From assembly GCF_023544665.1 (NCBI RefSeq), contig NZ_JAMJFL010000023.1, positions 1 through 64,000 of the forward strand: DNA of 64,000 nt, written 5' to 3'. Made by a program: the position numbers and the translations under genes. Origin of the DNA: Streptomyces sp. YS415 (GTDB lineage Bacteria; Actinomycetota; Actinomycetes; Streptomycetales; Streptomycetaceae). Each line of letters opens with the position of its first letter. Position 1 is the first letter of the stretch. Of this stretch, positions 32,899-40,226 are shown one piece after another. The notes under the pieces are model-generated. The model was given only the letters and a program-made list of their open reading frames with translations. It was not told the origin of the DNA and made no database searches.

Positions 32899-33432
32899 TC
32901 AGGCGGAGAGGACCGCTTCGGCGTCGAGGGTGACACCGACCGCCTGGATCACGGAGGCGATCTTGAACGCCTCCTGGACGACCTCGCGCTCGAGGCCGGC
33001 CTTGCGCAGCACCTGCTCGTGCGAGTCGAGGCACATGCCGCAGCCGTTGATCGCGGAGACCGCGAAGGACCACAGCTCGAAGTCGACCTTGTCGACACCG
33101 GGGTTGCCGATGACGTTCATCCGCAGACCGGCGCGCAGCGAGCCGTACTCGTGGTCCGACAGCAGGTGGCGGGTGCGGTAGAAGACGTTGTTCATCGCCA
33201 TGACCGCGGCGGCCGCCTTGGCGGCGGTGTACGCCTCCGGCGTCAGGTTCGCCTTCGCCTCCGGCTCCAGCTCGCGCAGCACGATCGGGGAGCGCGAGGC
33301 GATGGCGGTCGCCAGCACGGTGCCCCACAGCTGCTGCGCCGGGAGGTCGGAGTTGCCGATGACCGAGCCCAGGTTGAGCTTCAGGTCCTTGGCGTAGTCC
33401 GGGACGGCGGACTTGAGGGAGTCGAGGGACAT
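32899..33432 (-). CDS. ahpD: Alkyl hydroperoxide reductase AhpD
   Basis: A 177-residue AhpD-fold protein with the redox motif INGCGMCLDSHEQ (CxxC plus His). In actinobacteria AhpD reduces AhpC, taking electrons from lipoamide-containing proteins. It starts six bases after ahpC ends, so the two are one operon. The length and sequence are typical. Expression should be induced by peroxide through the divergent oxyR. Confidence 0.96.
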   Translation of the reverse strand: MSLDSLKSAVPDYAKDLKLNLGSVIGNSDLPAQQLWGTVLATAIASRSPIVLRELEPEAKANLTPEAYTAAKAAAAVMAMNNVFYRTRHLLSDHEYGSLRAGLRMNVIGNPGVDKVDFELWSFAVSAINGCGMCLDSHEQVLRKAGLEREVVQEAFKIASVIQAVGVTLDAEAVLSA

Positions 33433-33438
33433 CTCAGG

Positions 33439-33993
33439 TCACTCCCCGGCCAGCAGCTTGACCGCGTCCAGCGTCTCGTCGCCCTTGCTCCAGTTGCACG
33501 GGCAGAGCTCGTCGGTCTGCAGCGCGTCGAGGACCCGCAGGACCTCCTTGGGGTTACGGCCGACGGAGCCGGCGGTGACCATCGTGAACTGGATCTCGCG
33601 GTTCGGGTCCACGATGAAGACGGCGCGCTGCGCGAAGCCGTCCTCGCCCTCGATGCCGAGGTCGCGCATCAGCTCGTGCTTGGAGTCGGCCAGCATCGGG
33701 AAGGGCAGGTCGGTCAGGTCCGGGTGGTCCTTGCGCCAGGCGTGGTGGACGAACTCGGAGTCACCGGAGAAGCCGAGGATCTGCGCGTCGCGGTCGGCGA
33801 ACTCGTCGTTCAGCTTGCCGAACGCGGCGATCTCGGTCGGGCACACGAAAGTGAAGTCCTTGGGCCATGCGAAGACCACCAGCCACTTGCCCTCGTAGGA
33901 CTTGTGGTGGATCTGCTCGAACTCCTTGCCCTTCTCCAGCGAGACGCAGGCGGTCAGTTCGAACTCGGGGAACTTGTCACCAACAGTGAGCAC
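33439..33993 (-). CDS. ahpC: Peroxiredoxin AhpC
   Basis: A 184-residue peroxiredoxin of the actinobacterial AhpC type. The peroxidatic cysteine C51 lies in DFTFVCPTE and the resolving cysteines are C164 and C166 (ELCPCNWSKG). GTG 33993 is chosen because AAGGAG stands seven bases upstream; a longer frame begins at 34041 inside the promoter. It destroys alkyl peroxides and is recycled by AhpD, the next gene. It is transcribed away from oxyR. Confidence 0.96.
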   Translation of the reverse strand: MLTVGDKFPEFELTACVSLEKGKEFEQIHHKSYEGKWLVVFAWPKDFTFVCPTEIAAFGKLNDEFADRDAQILGFSGDSEFVHHAWRKDHPDLTDLPFPMLADSKHELMRDLGIEGEDGFAQRAVFIVDPNREIQFTMVTAGSVGRNPKEVLRVLDALQTDELCPCNWSKGDETLDAVKLLAGE

Positions 33994-34126
33994 GGGCTCT
34001 CCTTGCAGCGAAGAAGCGTCCGGATCGCGGACGCTTCCCATGGGTTGGACGAGCCCGATGCTGGCACACGGTGCATTGATTAGAGAAATTGCTACACTCG
34101 GTCATGCTGATCGGAGGCGGTTATCA
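33994..34126. promoter_or_regulatory. Divergent ahpC / oxyR promoter region
   Basis: A 133-base gap with an A/T-rich core (GCATTGATTAGAGAAATTGC, 34074-34093), the natural place for OxyR binding. TACACT at 34093-34098 is a candidate -10 for oxyR. The ribosome sites AAGGAG (ahpC) and CGGAGG (oxyR) lie at the two ends. In Streptomyces OxyR controls both directions from such a region. Confidence 0.65.
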
Positions 34127-35089
34127 GTGACCGTAAGTAATGGCGGGGCCAAGAGGCGGCTGCCGAGTCTGGCCCAGCTGCGGGCGTTCGCGGCCGTGGC
34201 GGAGCATCTGCACTTCCGGGACGCGGCCGCCGCCATCGGCATGAGCCAGCCCGCCCTGTCCGGCGCCGTGGCCGCGCTGGAGGAGACCCTCGGGGTCACG
34301 CTGCTGGAGCGGACCACCCGCAAGGTGCTGCTCTCGCCGGCCGGTGAGCGGCTCGCGGTCCGCACCAAGGCGGTGCTCGCGGAGATGGGCGCGCTGCTGG
34401 CGGAGGCGGATGCGGTACGGGCCCCGTTCACCGGGGTGCTGCGGCTCGGGGTCATCCCGACCGTGGCGCCGTACCTCCTGCCGACCGTCCTGCGGCTCGT
34501 CCACGACCGCTACCCCGACCTCGACCTCCAGGTCCACGAGGAGCAGACCGCCAGCCTCGTCGACGGCCTGAACACCGGCCGCCTGGACCTGCTGCTGCTC
34601 GCCGTCCCCCTCGGTGTGCCGGGCGTGGTCGAACTCCCGCTCTTCGACGAGGACTTCGTACTGGTCACGCCGTTGGACCACCATCTGGGCGGCCGTACGG
34701 GCATCGGGCGCGAGGCGCTCAAGGAACTGAACCTGCTGCTGCTGGACGAGGGGCACTGCCTGCGCGACCAGGCCCTGGACATCTGCCGGGAGGCGGGCCG
34801 GGAGGACGCGCCGGTCACCACCACGGCCGCCGGTCTGTCCACCCTGGTCCAGCTCGTCGCGGGCGGTCTGGGCGTCACGCTGCTGCCGCGCACGGCCGTC
34901 AAGGTCGAGACGACCCGCAGCGACCAGCTGATGACCGGCTACTTCTCCGACCCGGCCCCGACCCGGCGCATCGCCCTGGCCATGCGTACGAACGCGGCCC
35001 GCAGCGCGGAATACCAGGAACTGGCCACCTCCCTGCGGGAGGCCCTGCGCCCGCTACCGGTTCGGGTGCTGGAGGGTGAGGCGGGCTGA
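34127..35089 (+). CDS. oxyR: Peroxide-sensing LysR regulator OxyR
   Basis: A 320-residue LysR-type regulator starting at GTG 34127 with CGGAGGCGG upstream. The N-terminal helix-turn-helix is FRDAAAAIGMSQPALSGAVA. The sensing cysteines are C211 and C220 in GHCLRDQALDIC, with the same spacing as C199/C208 of E. coli OxyR, so it should respond to H2O2 by disulfide formation. It is divergent from the ahpC-ahpD operon it is expected to activate. Confidence 0.95.
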   Translation: MTVSNGGAKRRLPSLAQLRAFAAVAEHLHFRDAAAAIGMSQPALSGAVAALEETLGVTLLERTTRKVLLSPAGERLAVRTKAVLAEMGALLAEADAVRAPFTGVLRLGVIPTVAPYLLPTVLRLVHDRYPDLDLQVHEEQTASLVDGLNTGRLDLLLLAVPLGVPGVVELPLFDEDFVLVTPLDHHLGGRTGIGREALKELNLLLLDEGHCLRDQALDICREAGREDAPVTTTAAGLSTLVQLVAGGLGVTLLPRTAVKVETTRSDQLMTGYFSDPAPTRRIALAMRTNAARSAEYQELATSLREALRPLPVRVLEGEAG

Positions 35090-35117
35090 GGGGACTGCAG
35101 GGTTGAGCGAGGCAGCG

Positions 35118-35155
35118 GCGCGGCCCGCAGTGCCGGGTGGCACCGCGGGCCGCGC
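35118..35155. terminator. Nested hairpin between oxyR and the ABC permease gene
   Basis: GCGCGGCCCGC / GCGGGCCGCGC is a perfect 11-bp stem; inside it GTGCC/GGCAC makes a second 5-bp stem. It lies between convergent genes and can end transcription from both sides. Confidence 0.75.
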
Positions 35156-35175
35156 GTCGTCGGTCCGGGTCCGGG

Positions 35176-37503
35176 CTACTCGGTGCGCAGGCCGTCCGGG
35201 CGCATCAGCCTCAGGAGGGGAGGGAGGCTGAGCAGGGTCACCGCGAGGACGACTCCCGCGGCGGCGCCGGTCATGGACAGCAGGCTGCCCCAGTCCACCC
35301 GTACCGCCGTGTCCGTCATCCGCAGCAGGACCGCGCCGAGGGTGAGGCCCACCGCCGAGGCCAGCAGCAGACCCAGCGTGATCGGGATCGCCGTCTGCCA
35401 CAGCACCGACAGGCTCAGCGTGCGCCGCCGGGTGCCGAAGGCGACCAGCGCCGACAGCAGCTTCTTGCGCTCACGCAACTGCTCCAGCTGCGACACCAGC
35501 AGACTCGCACCGATCAGCAGCAGCACGCACACCGCTCCGACGAACAGACCCGTGCGGATGGAGGCGAACCGGTTGGACTGCTCGGTCGCCCACCAGTCCT
35601 CGGCGCGCACGAAGGGGCCCAGCGCCGCCGCGGTGTTGCGCACCCGCTCACGCGCGTCGGAGACGGACGGGTCGAGTCCGACGTACGCGCGTCCGGTCAT
35701 GGCCGCCGCGGCGCCCTCGGGCAGCGCCTTCGGGGTGATCAGAAAGCCGCCCCGTTCCATACCGCTCAGATCCCGGCGCGGGTCCACCGTCCGCAGGTCC
35801 GCCGGCACCTTCCAGGCGACCTCCCGGCCCGGGGCGGACCCCTCGTAGCTCGGATCCACGTACAAGATCCTTCCGGGGACGGCAAGTTGCGCGGTGTCCG
35901 TGTCGGAATCGGCCCGGGGGACGGCGAAGACGTCACCGTCCTGGCACGAGGTCACCCTGGCCAGCTCGCGCAGGGCCGCACAGTCGCCGACCGTCACCGC
36001 GGCGCCCTTCTCGGGGTCCAGGCGCTTGTCGCCGAGCCAGCCATCGGAGTGGGCGGCGATCCGGCGCACGCCCTCGGTCGCGCGCAACCGCTCCGCGGCC
36101 TCCTCGATATCGACTTCGCCGCCCACCGTCAGCTGCATCTGCGCCTTGGAGAGGTCGAAGCCGGTGCTCTTGGTGTAGTCGTTGTCGACCCCGGCGAACA
36201 GCATCTGCAGCGCGATGGCCCCGGCCACCGCCACGGCGACGCCGTTGACCAGCCGGGCGGCCGTGCCGCTGCTCAACTGCAGCCGCCGTACCGCCAGTTG
36301 CCAGGCGATGCCGCCACCGCCGAGCCGGGCGACGACCGCCTCCACGACCCACGGCAGCAGGGCGGTCACCCCGACCAGCAGCAGCATCACACCGCCGACG
36401 ACGAGGTACTGGTTGAAGTCGCCGTCGTCGTTGCCCTGCCCCACCATCGGGTAGAGCATCGCGAGTCCGCCGAGCGGCAGCAGCAGCCGCCACCACAGCC
36501 TGCGCCGCGCGGGCTTGGCCGTCCGCACCACACCGAGCGGCTCGATGACCACCCCGCGCAGGGCCAGCAGCGTCACCAGCACCGCCGCGGCCGGGACCAG
36601 GACGGCCACCAGCAGGGCCAGCGCGGGGGAGGGGTTGAGATCGTCCGGGAACACACTGAACCGGAACACCTCGACCGAGCCCGCGATCTGACGCCCGATC
36701 AAGAAGAAGACCGCGCCAAGGACCAGTCCGAGCAGCGCGCCCGCCAGCGCCTCGCCGGCCGCGATCCGCCGCGTCATCCGGCCGTCGGAGCCGACCAGGC
36801 GCAGCGCCGCGAGCCGTCGGTCCCGGCGCTCGCCGCCGAACCGCACGGCCGCCCCGATGAACACCGCGACCGGCATCAGCAGCACGACAAGCACGACCAG
36901 GATCAGCAGGACCAGCACCGGGTCGGTCTTCTCGCGGGGCGGGTTCGGGTCGCCGAAACGCTCGATCCGGGTCACGTTGGCGCCGTCGGCATACCGTTCC
37001 ATGCCTTCGGCGCCGCGGTAGAACGCGAGATCGGCCGAGCCGACCAGCCCGCTGTTCCCGATGGTGCCGACGATCCGGTCCGGCAACCGCTCGCGCAGCA
37101 GCTTGCCGTCGTCCGACGCCAGCAGCCGCTCCAGCGCGGGGGAGACCACCATCTCCCCCACTGCGGGGAAGCGGTCCACCCCCGGCGGCAGCGGCGCGCG
37201 CGGGCCCTCCGGCTCCAGCGTGCGGCCCCGCACGTCCGCCTCGTGGAAGACGGTGTCGGCGTTCCCGACCAGCACGGTGTTCTCGGCCTTGGGCGGCACC
37301 TCGGAGAGGTAGGTGAAGTCCGTCCGGGCGTTGCCCCGGTCGTCCCGGGCCGCCAGCGCGTTCGGGATCGCCGTGGTCAGCAGCAGCAGCGCCACGCCCA
37401 GTCCGACCCCGACGGCCGTCAGCACGGCCCGGGTCCAGCCCTCGCGCCCGCCCGCGAAGGCGAACCGGAATCCCAGGGCGAGATCCCTCCCCCACTGGTT
37501 CAT
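35176..37503 (-). CDS. FtsX-like ABC transporter permease
   Basis: A 775-residue membrane protein with the MacB/FtsX layout: an N-terminal helix, a large extracellular domain, a group of helices (about 215-420), a second extracellular domain and three C-terminal helices. Typical segments are DRRLAALRLVGSDGRMTRRI and RERKKLLSALVAFGTRRRTL. Its ATG overlaps the stop of the ATPase gene (ATGA). With that ATPase it probably exports a peptide or drug, or signals envelope stress, under PadR control. Confidence 0.9.
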   Translation of the reverse strand: MNQWGRDLALGFRFAFAGGREGWTRAVLTAVGVGLGVALLLLTTAIPNALAARDDRGNARTDFTYLSEVPPKAENTVLVGNADTVFHEADVRGRTLEPEGPRAPLPPGVDRFPAVGEMVVSPALERLLASDDGKLLRERLPDRIVGTIGNSGLVGSADLAFYRGAEGMERYADGANVTRIERFGDPNPPREKTDPVLVLLILVVLVVLLMPVAVFIGAAVRFGGERRDRRLAALRLVGSDGRMTRRIAAGEALAGALLGLVLGAVFFLIGRQIAGSVEVFRFSVFPDDLNPSPALALLVAVLVPAAAVLVTLLALRGVVIEPLGVVRTAKPARRRLWWRLLLPLGGLAMLYPMVGQGNDDGDFNQYLVVGGVMLLLVGVTALLPWVVEAVVARLGGGGIAWQLAVRRLQLSSGTAARLVNGVAVAVAGAIALQMLFAGVDNDYTKSTGFDLSKAQMQLTVGGEVDIEEAAERLRATEGVRRIAAHSDGWLGDKRLDPEKGAAVTVGDCAALRELARVTSCQDGDVFAVPRADSDTDTAQLAVPGRILYVDPSYEGSAPGREVAWKVPADLRTVDPRRDLSGMERGGFLITPKALPEGAAAAMTGRAYVGLDPSVSDARERVRNTAAALGPFVRAEDWWATEQSNRFASIRTGLFVGAVCVLLLIGASLLVSQLEQLRERKKLLSALVAFGTRRRTLSLSVLWQTAIPITLGLLLASAVGLTLGAVLLRMTDTAVRVDWGSLLSMTGAAAGVVLAVTLLSLPPLLRLMRPDGLRTE

Positions 37504-38189
37504 ACGATCCGCTCCATGTCCCGGGACCTGCCGTCCCGTACGACGATCTCGCGGTCGGAGTAGGCGGCCACCCGTGCCTCGTGCGTGACCAGCACGACGG
37601 CCGCGTTGGTGGACCGGGCCGCATCCGTGAGCAGTTCCATCACGCGCTCGCCGTTGAGGGAGTCCAGTGCACCGGTCGGCTCGTCGGCGAACAGCACCCG
37701 GGGGCCGGTGACCAGCGAGCGGGCCACGGCGACGCGCTGCCCCTGACCGCCGGAGACCTCACCGGGCCGCTTCTTGCGCAGGTCGTCGACCTCGAGCCGC
37801 TCCATCCAGGACAGGGCGGTGCGCTCGGCCTCCTTGCGGCCGGTGCCGTTCAGCCTGAGCGGCAGGGCGACGTTCTCCACGCAGGTCAGCTCGGGCACCA
37901 ACTGGCCGAACTGGAAGACGAAACCGAACTCCGAGCGTCTGAGCCGGCTGCGCTCGGCGTCGCTCATGGTGGCGAGCTCGCGTCCGCCGTAGGTGATGGA
38001 CCCGGAGTCCGGCGGCACGATCCCGGCGAGACAGTGCAGCAGCGTCGACTTCCCGGAGCCGGACGGGCCCATCACGGCGACGACCTCTCCGGGATGCACG
38101 GAGAACTCGGCGCCGTCGAGGGCGACGGTCGGACCGTAGGCCTTGCGCAGCTCCTGGGCGGTGAGCAGGGCACCGGCGGGCGGCGTCAC
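37500..38189 (-). CDS. ABC transporter ATP-binding protein (LolD/MacB type)
   Basis: A 229-residue ATPase starting at GTG 38189, which overlaps the padR stop. Walker A is GPSGSGKST, the Q loop FQFGQLVP, the signature SGGQGQRVAVARSLV, Walker B VLFADEPT and the switch His THEARVA. It pairs with the FtsX-like permease encoded immediately downstream. The frame continues upstream through padR but without family similarity, so the GTG start is firm. Confidence 0.92.
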   Translation of the reverse strand: MTPPAGALLTAQELRKAYGPTVALDGAEFSVHPGEVVAVMGPSGSGKSTLLHCLAGIVPPDSGSITYGGRELATMSDAERSRLRRSEFGFVFQFGQLVPELTCVENVALPLRLNGTGRKEAERTALSWMERLEVDDLRKKRPGEVSGGQGQRVAVARSLVTGPRVLFADEPTGALDSLNGERVMELLTDAARSTNAAVVLVTHEARVAAYSDREIVVRDGRSRDMERIV

Positions 38190-38710
38190 TTGACCACCAC
38201 CTCGGCCAGCTTGTCGAGCCGCGCGGCGGTCAGTTCCAGCCAGCGCAGGTCGGCCTCCAGATGGAACAGGGCGTGGTCGCAGATCAGCTGGTCCGCGAGA
38301 TCGCCCTTGCGCTTGCGGTCGGTGAGGATCCGCATCATCCGCAGATGCTCGGCGCGCTGGGTGTCGAGGATGTCGGCGGCGTCGCGCCGGGTGAGCAGCG
38401 CGAGGACGACCTTGGTGTAGAGCGTGGACTGCAGGTACGGCTCGGGCTTCTCGGGCGTCGCCAGCCACCGCTGGACGTCGGTGACCCCGGCGTCGGTGAT
38501 GGCGTACCGCTTGCGCTCGGGGCCGCCGCCGGGTTCGATGCCGTCGACCTCGACGAGGCCGTGCTTCAGCAGCCGGGACATCGTCGAGTAGACCTGGCCG
38601 TAGTGCAGCGGCCGGTCGTGACCGAATTTCTCGTCGAAGGCCCGCTTCAGGTCGTAGCCGTGACGCGGACCCGATTCCAGGAGCCCCAGAAGGGTGTGAC
38701 CGATGGACAT
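38186..38710 (-). CDS. PadR-family transcriptional repressor
   Basis: A 174-residue regulator. The N-terminal winged helix reads LLGLLESGPRHGYDLKRAFD and YGQVYSTMSRLLKHGLVEVD, and the C-terminal half is the Vir-type dimerisation helix region. PadR proteins often repress a linked transporter and release DNA on binding a drug. It is the first gene of the padR-ATPase-permease operon, each joined by four-base overlaps, and a GTATAC repeat lies in its promoter. Confidence 0.93.
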   Translation of the reverse strand: MSIGHTLLGLLESGPRHGYDLKRAFDEKFGHDRPLHYGQVYSTMSRLLKHGLVEVDGIEPGGGPERKRYAITDAGVTDVQRWLATPEKPEPYLQSTLYTKVVLALLTRRDAADILDTQRAEHLRMMRILTDRKRKGDLADQLICDHALFHLEADLRWLELTAARLDKLAEVVVK

Positions 38711-38730
38711 GCCCAGGACTCTACACGCGG

Positions 38731-38752
38731 TGTATACGCCGTGTGTATACGC
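38731..38752 (-). promoter_or_regulatory. Likely PadR operator
   Basis: Two copies of TGTATACGC (38731-38739 and 38744-38752) lie 21-42 bases upstream of the padR start. Each contains the palindrome GTATAC, 13 bases apart, so the pair has dyad symmetry. PadR regulators usually bind AT-containing dyads in their own promoter. Confidence 0.6.
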
Positions 38753-38815
38753 GCGGTGTGCAGTGCTTGGCGCTGCGTACGGACGCCCAGGTGGGGACCT
38801 GTTGTCACGGTTCTG

Positions 38816-39043
38816 TCACTGGGGTTCGGGCGGGCCCGCGGGCGGGCGACCGCGGCGCGGGATCGGTCGCGTCTCCTTCGGCAGGCGTCCCGCCTCGGCG
38901 AGCGCCTTGCGCAGCAGGAACTCGATCTGCGCGTTGGCCGAGCGCAGGTCGTCCCCGGCCCAGCGGGCGAGCGCCTCGTAGACGGCCGGGTCCAGCCGCA
39001 GCAGCACCTGCTTGCGCTGCGGCCGGCCCTGGGGAGCGGTCAC
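38816..39043 (-). CDS. Small ribbon-helix-helix-like protein
   Basis: A 75-residue basic protein. RKQVLLRLDPAVYEALARWA followed by DDLRSANAQIEFLLRKALAE fits a ribbon-helix-helix (Arc/MetJ-like) DNA-binding fold, with a proline/arginine-rich tail. Its start overlaps the stop of the SPFH gene, so the two are made together. It might bind the palindrome upstream of that operon; this is inference. Confidence 0.75.
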   Translation of the reverse strand: MTAPQGRPQRKQVLLRLDPAVYEALARWAGDDLRSANAQIEFLLRKALAEAGRLPKETRPIPRRGRPPAGPPEPQ

Positions 39044-39975
39044 TGGTAGAGCGTCCCCGTGTTGAGCACCGGCTGGGGCGCCCGGTCGCCGCAGAGCACC
39101 ACCATCAGGTTCGACACCATCGCCGCCTTGCGCTCCTCGTCCAGTTCGACGATGTCCCGCTCACCGATCCGCGCGAGCGCCGCCTCGACCATGCCGACGG
39201 CTCCGTCCACGATCTGCCGCCGGGCCGCGACGACCGCCCCGGCCTGCTGCCGCTGGAGCATCGCCGAGGCGATCTCGGGGGCGTACGCGAGGTGCGTGAA
39301 GCGCGACTCGATGATCTGCACGCCGGCCGCCTCCACGCGCGCGTGCAGTTCGAAGGCGAGCTTCTCGGTGATCTCCTCAGCGTTGCCGCGCAGCGACAGG
39401 CCGTCCTCCTCGTGGGCGTCGTAGGGGTACTCGATGGCGATGTGCCGGACGGCCGCCTCGGTCTGGGTGGAGACGAACTCCAGGAAGTCGTCCACCTCGA
39501 AGCTGGCCTGTGCGGTGTCCTCGACCCGCCAGACGACGACCGCGGCGAGCTCGATGGGGTTGCCGTAGGCGTCGTTGACCTTGAGGACCGCGGTCTCGTG
39601 ATTGCGGACCCGGGTCGAGATCCTGGACCTGGAGGTGAGCGGGTTCACCCAGCGCAGCCCGTCCTGCCGGATCGTCCCCCGGTACCGCCCGAAGAGCTGG
39701 ACCACCCGGGCCTCGCCCGGCGCGACCATGTTCAGCCCGCACATCGCGAGGAACGCGGCGAGGGCGATCAGGGCGCCGCCGACGATCAGCGCGGCCTTGG
39801 CGCCGGTCCCGTCGACCGCGGTGGCCGCGGCGACGCAGCCGGCTCCGAGGGCGAGCCCGAGCAGGCCGAGCAGCAGGGCGAGTCCGCCGCCGATGCTGTG
39901 CGCGGCGAACTCGCGCACCCGTGGCGCCGGCATGTCGGGTACGTCGGCGGTGGTGGAGCTGTGGTCCTTGGGCAT
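39040..39975 (-). CDS. SPFH/Band 7 domain membrane protein
   Basis: A 311-residue protein. Two membrane helices near the N-terminus (GGGLALLLGLLGLALGAGCV, ALIVGGALIALAAFLAMCGL) are followed by a Band 7/SPFH domain (VVQLFGRYRGTIRQDGLRWV, HARVEAAGVQIIESRFTHLA) and a short helical tail. SPFH proteins form large membrane-associated oligomers that scaffold or protect membrane domains. It is co-transcribed with the RHH-like gene and preceded by a striking palindrome. Confidence 0.9.
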   Translation of the reverse strand: MPKDHSSTTADVPDMPAPRVREFAAHSIGGGLALLLGLLGLALGAGCVAAATAVDGTGAKAALIVGGALIALAAFLAMCGLNMVAPGEARVVQLFGRYRGTIRQDGLRWVNPLTSRSRISTRVRNHETAVLKVNDAYGNPIELAAVVVWRVEDTAQASFEVDDFLEFVSTQTEAAVRHIAIEYPYDAHEEDGLSLRGNAEEITEKLAFELHARVEAAGVQIIESRFTHLAYAPEIASAMLQRQQAGAVVAARRQIVDGAVGMVEAALARIGERDIVELDEERKAAMVSNLMVVLCGDRAPQPVLNTGTLYQ

Positions 39976-40019
39976 GGAGGGTCCCCCGTTTCTGCGCGTT
40001 GCTTAGCTTCCATCTAGCT

Positions 40020-40033
40020 AAGTGATATCACTT
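40020..40033 (-). promoter_or_regulatory. 14-bp perfect palindromic operator upstream of the SPFH gene
   Basis: AAGTGATATCACTT is completely self-complementary, and a looser TTAGC/GCTAA pair (40003-40020) adjoins it. It lies 45-58 bases upstream of the SPFH start, where a repressor of that operon would bind. The cognate regulator is not known to me. Confidence 0.65.
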
Positions 40034-40226
40034 TAGCCCAGTCAGGCAACCCTGCGCACCTCTCAGCGGTCGGTTCCATAGGGGTGGGTGCTGATTGTCA
40101 CGTCCGTAAAAGACAGGATCGGCGTCCCTTTGTCACATCTCCCGGTGTTAGCTTTCTGAGCTGACCTGAGCGGCGAACCTGTGTGGCATCGGTGCACACG
40201 AGAGCGAAGCGGAGCGGATCGGACTC

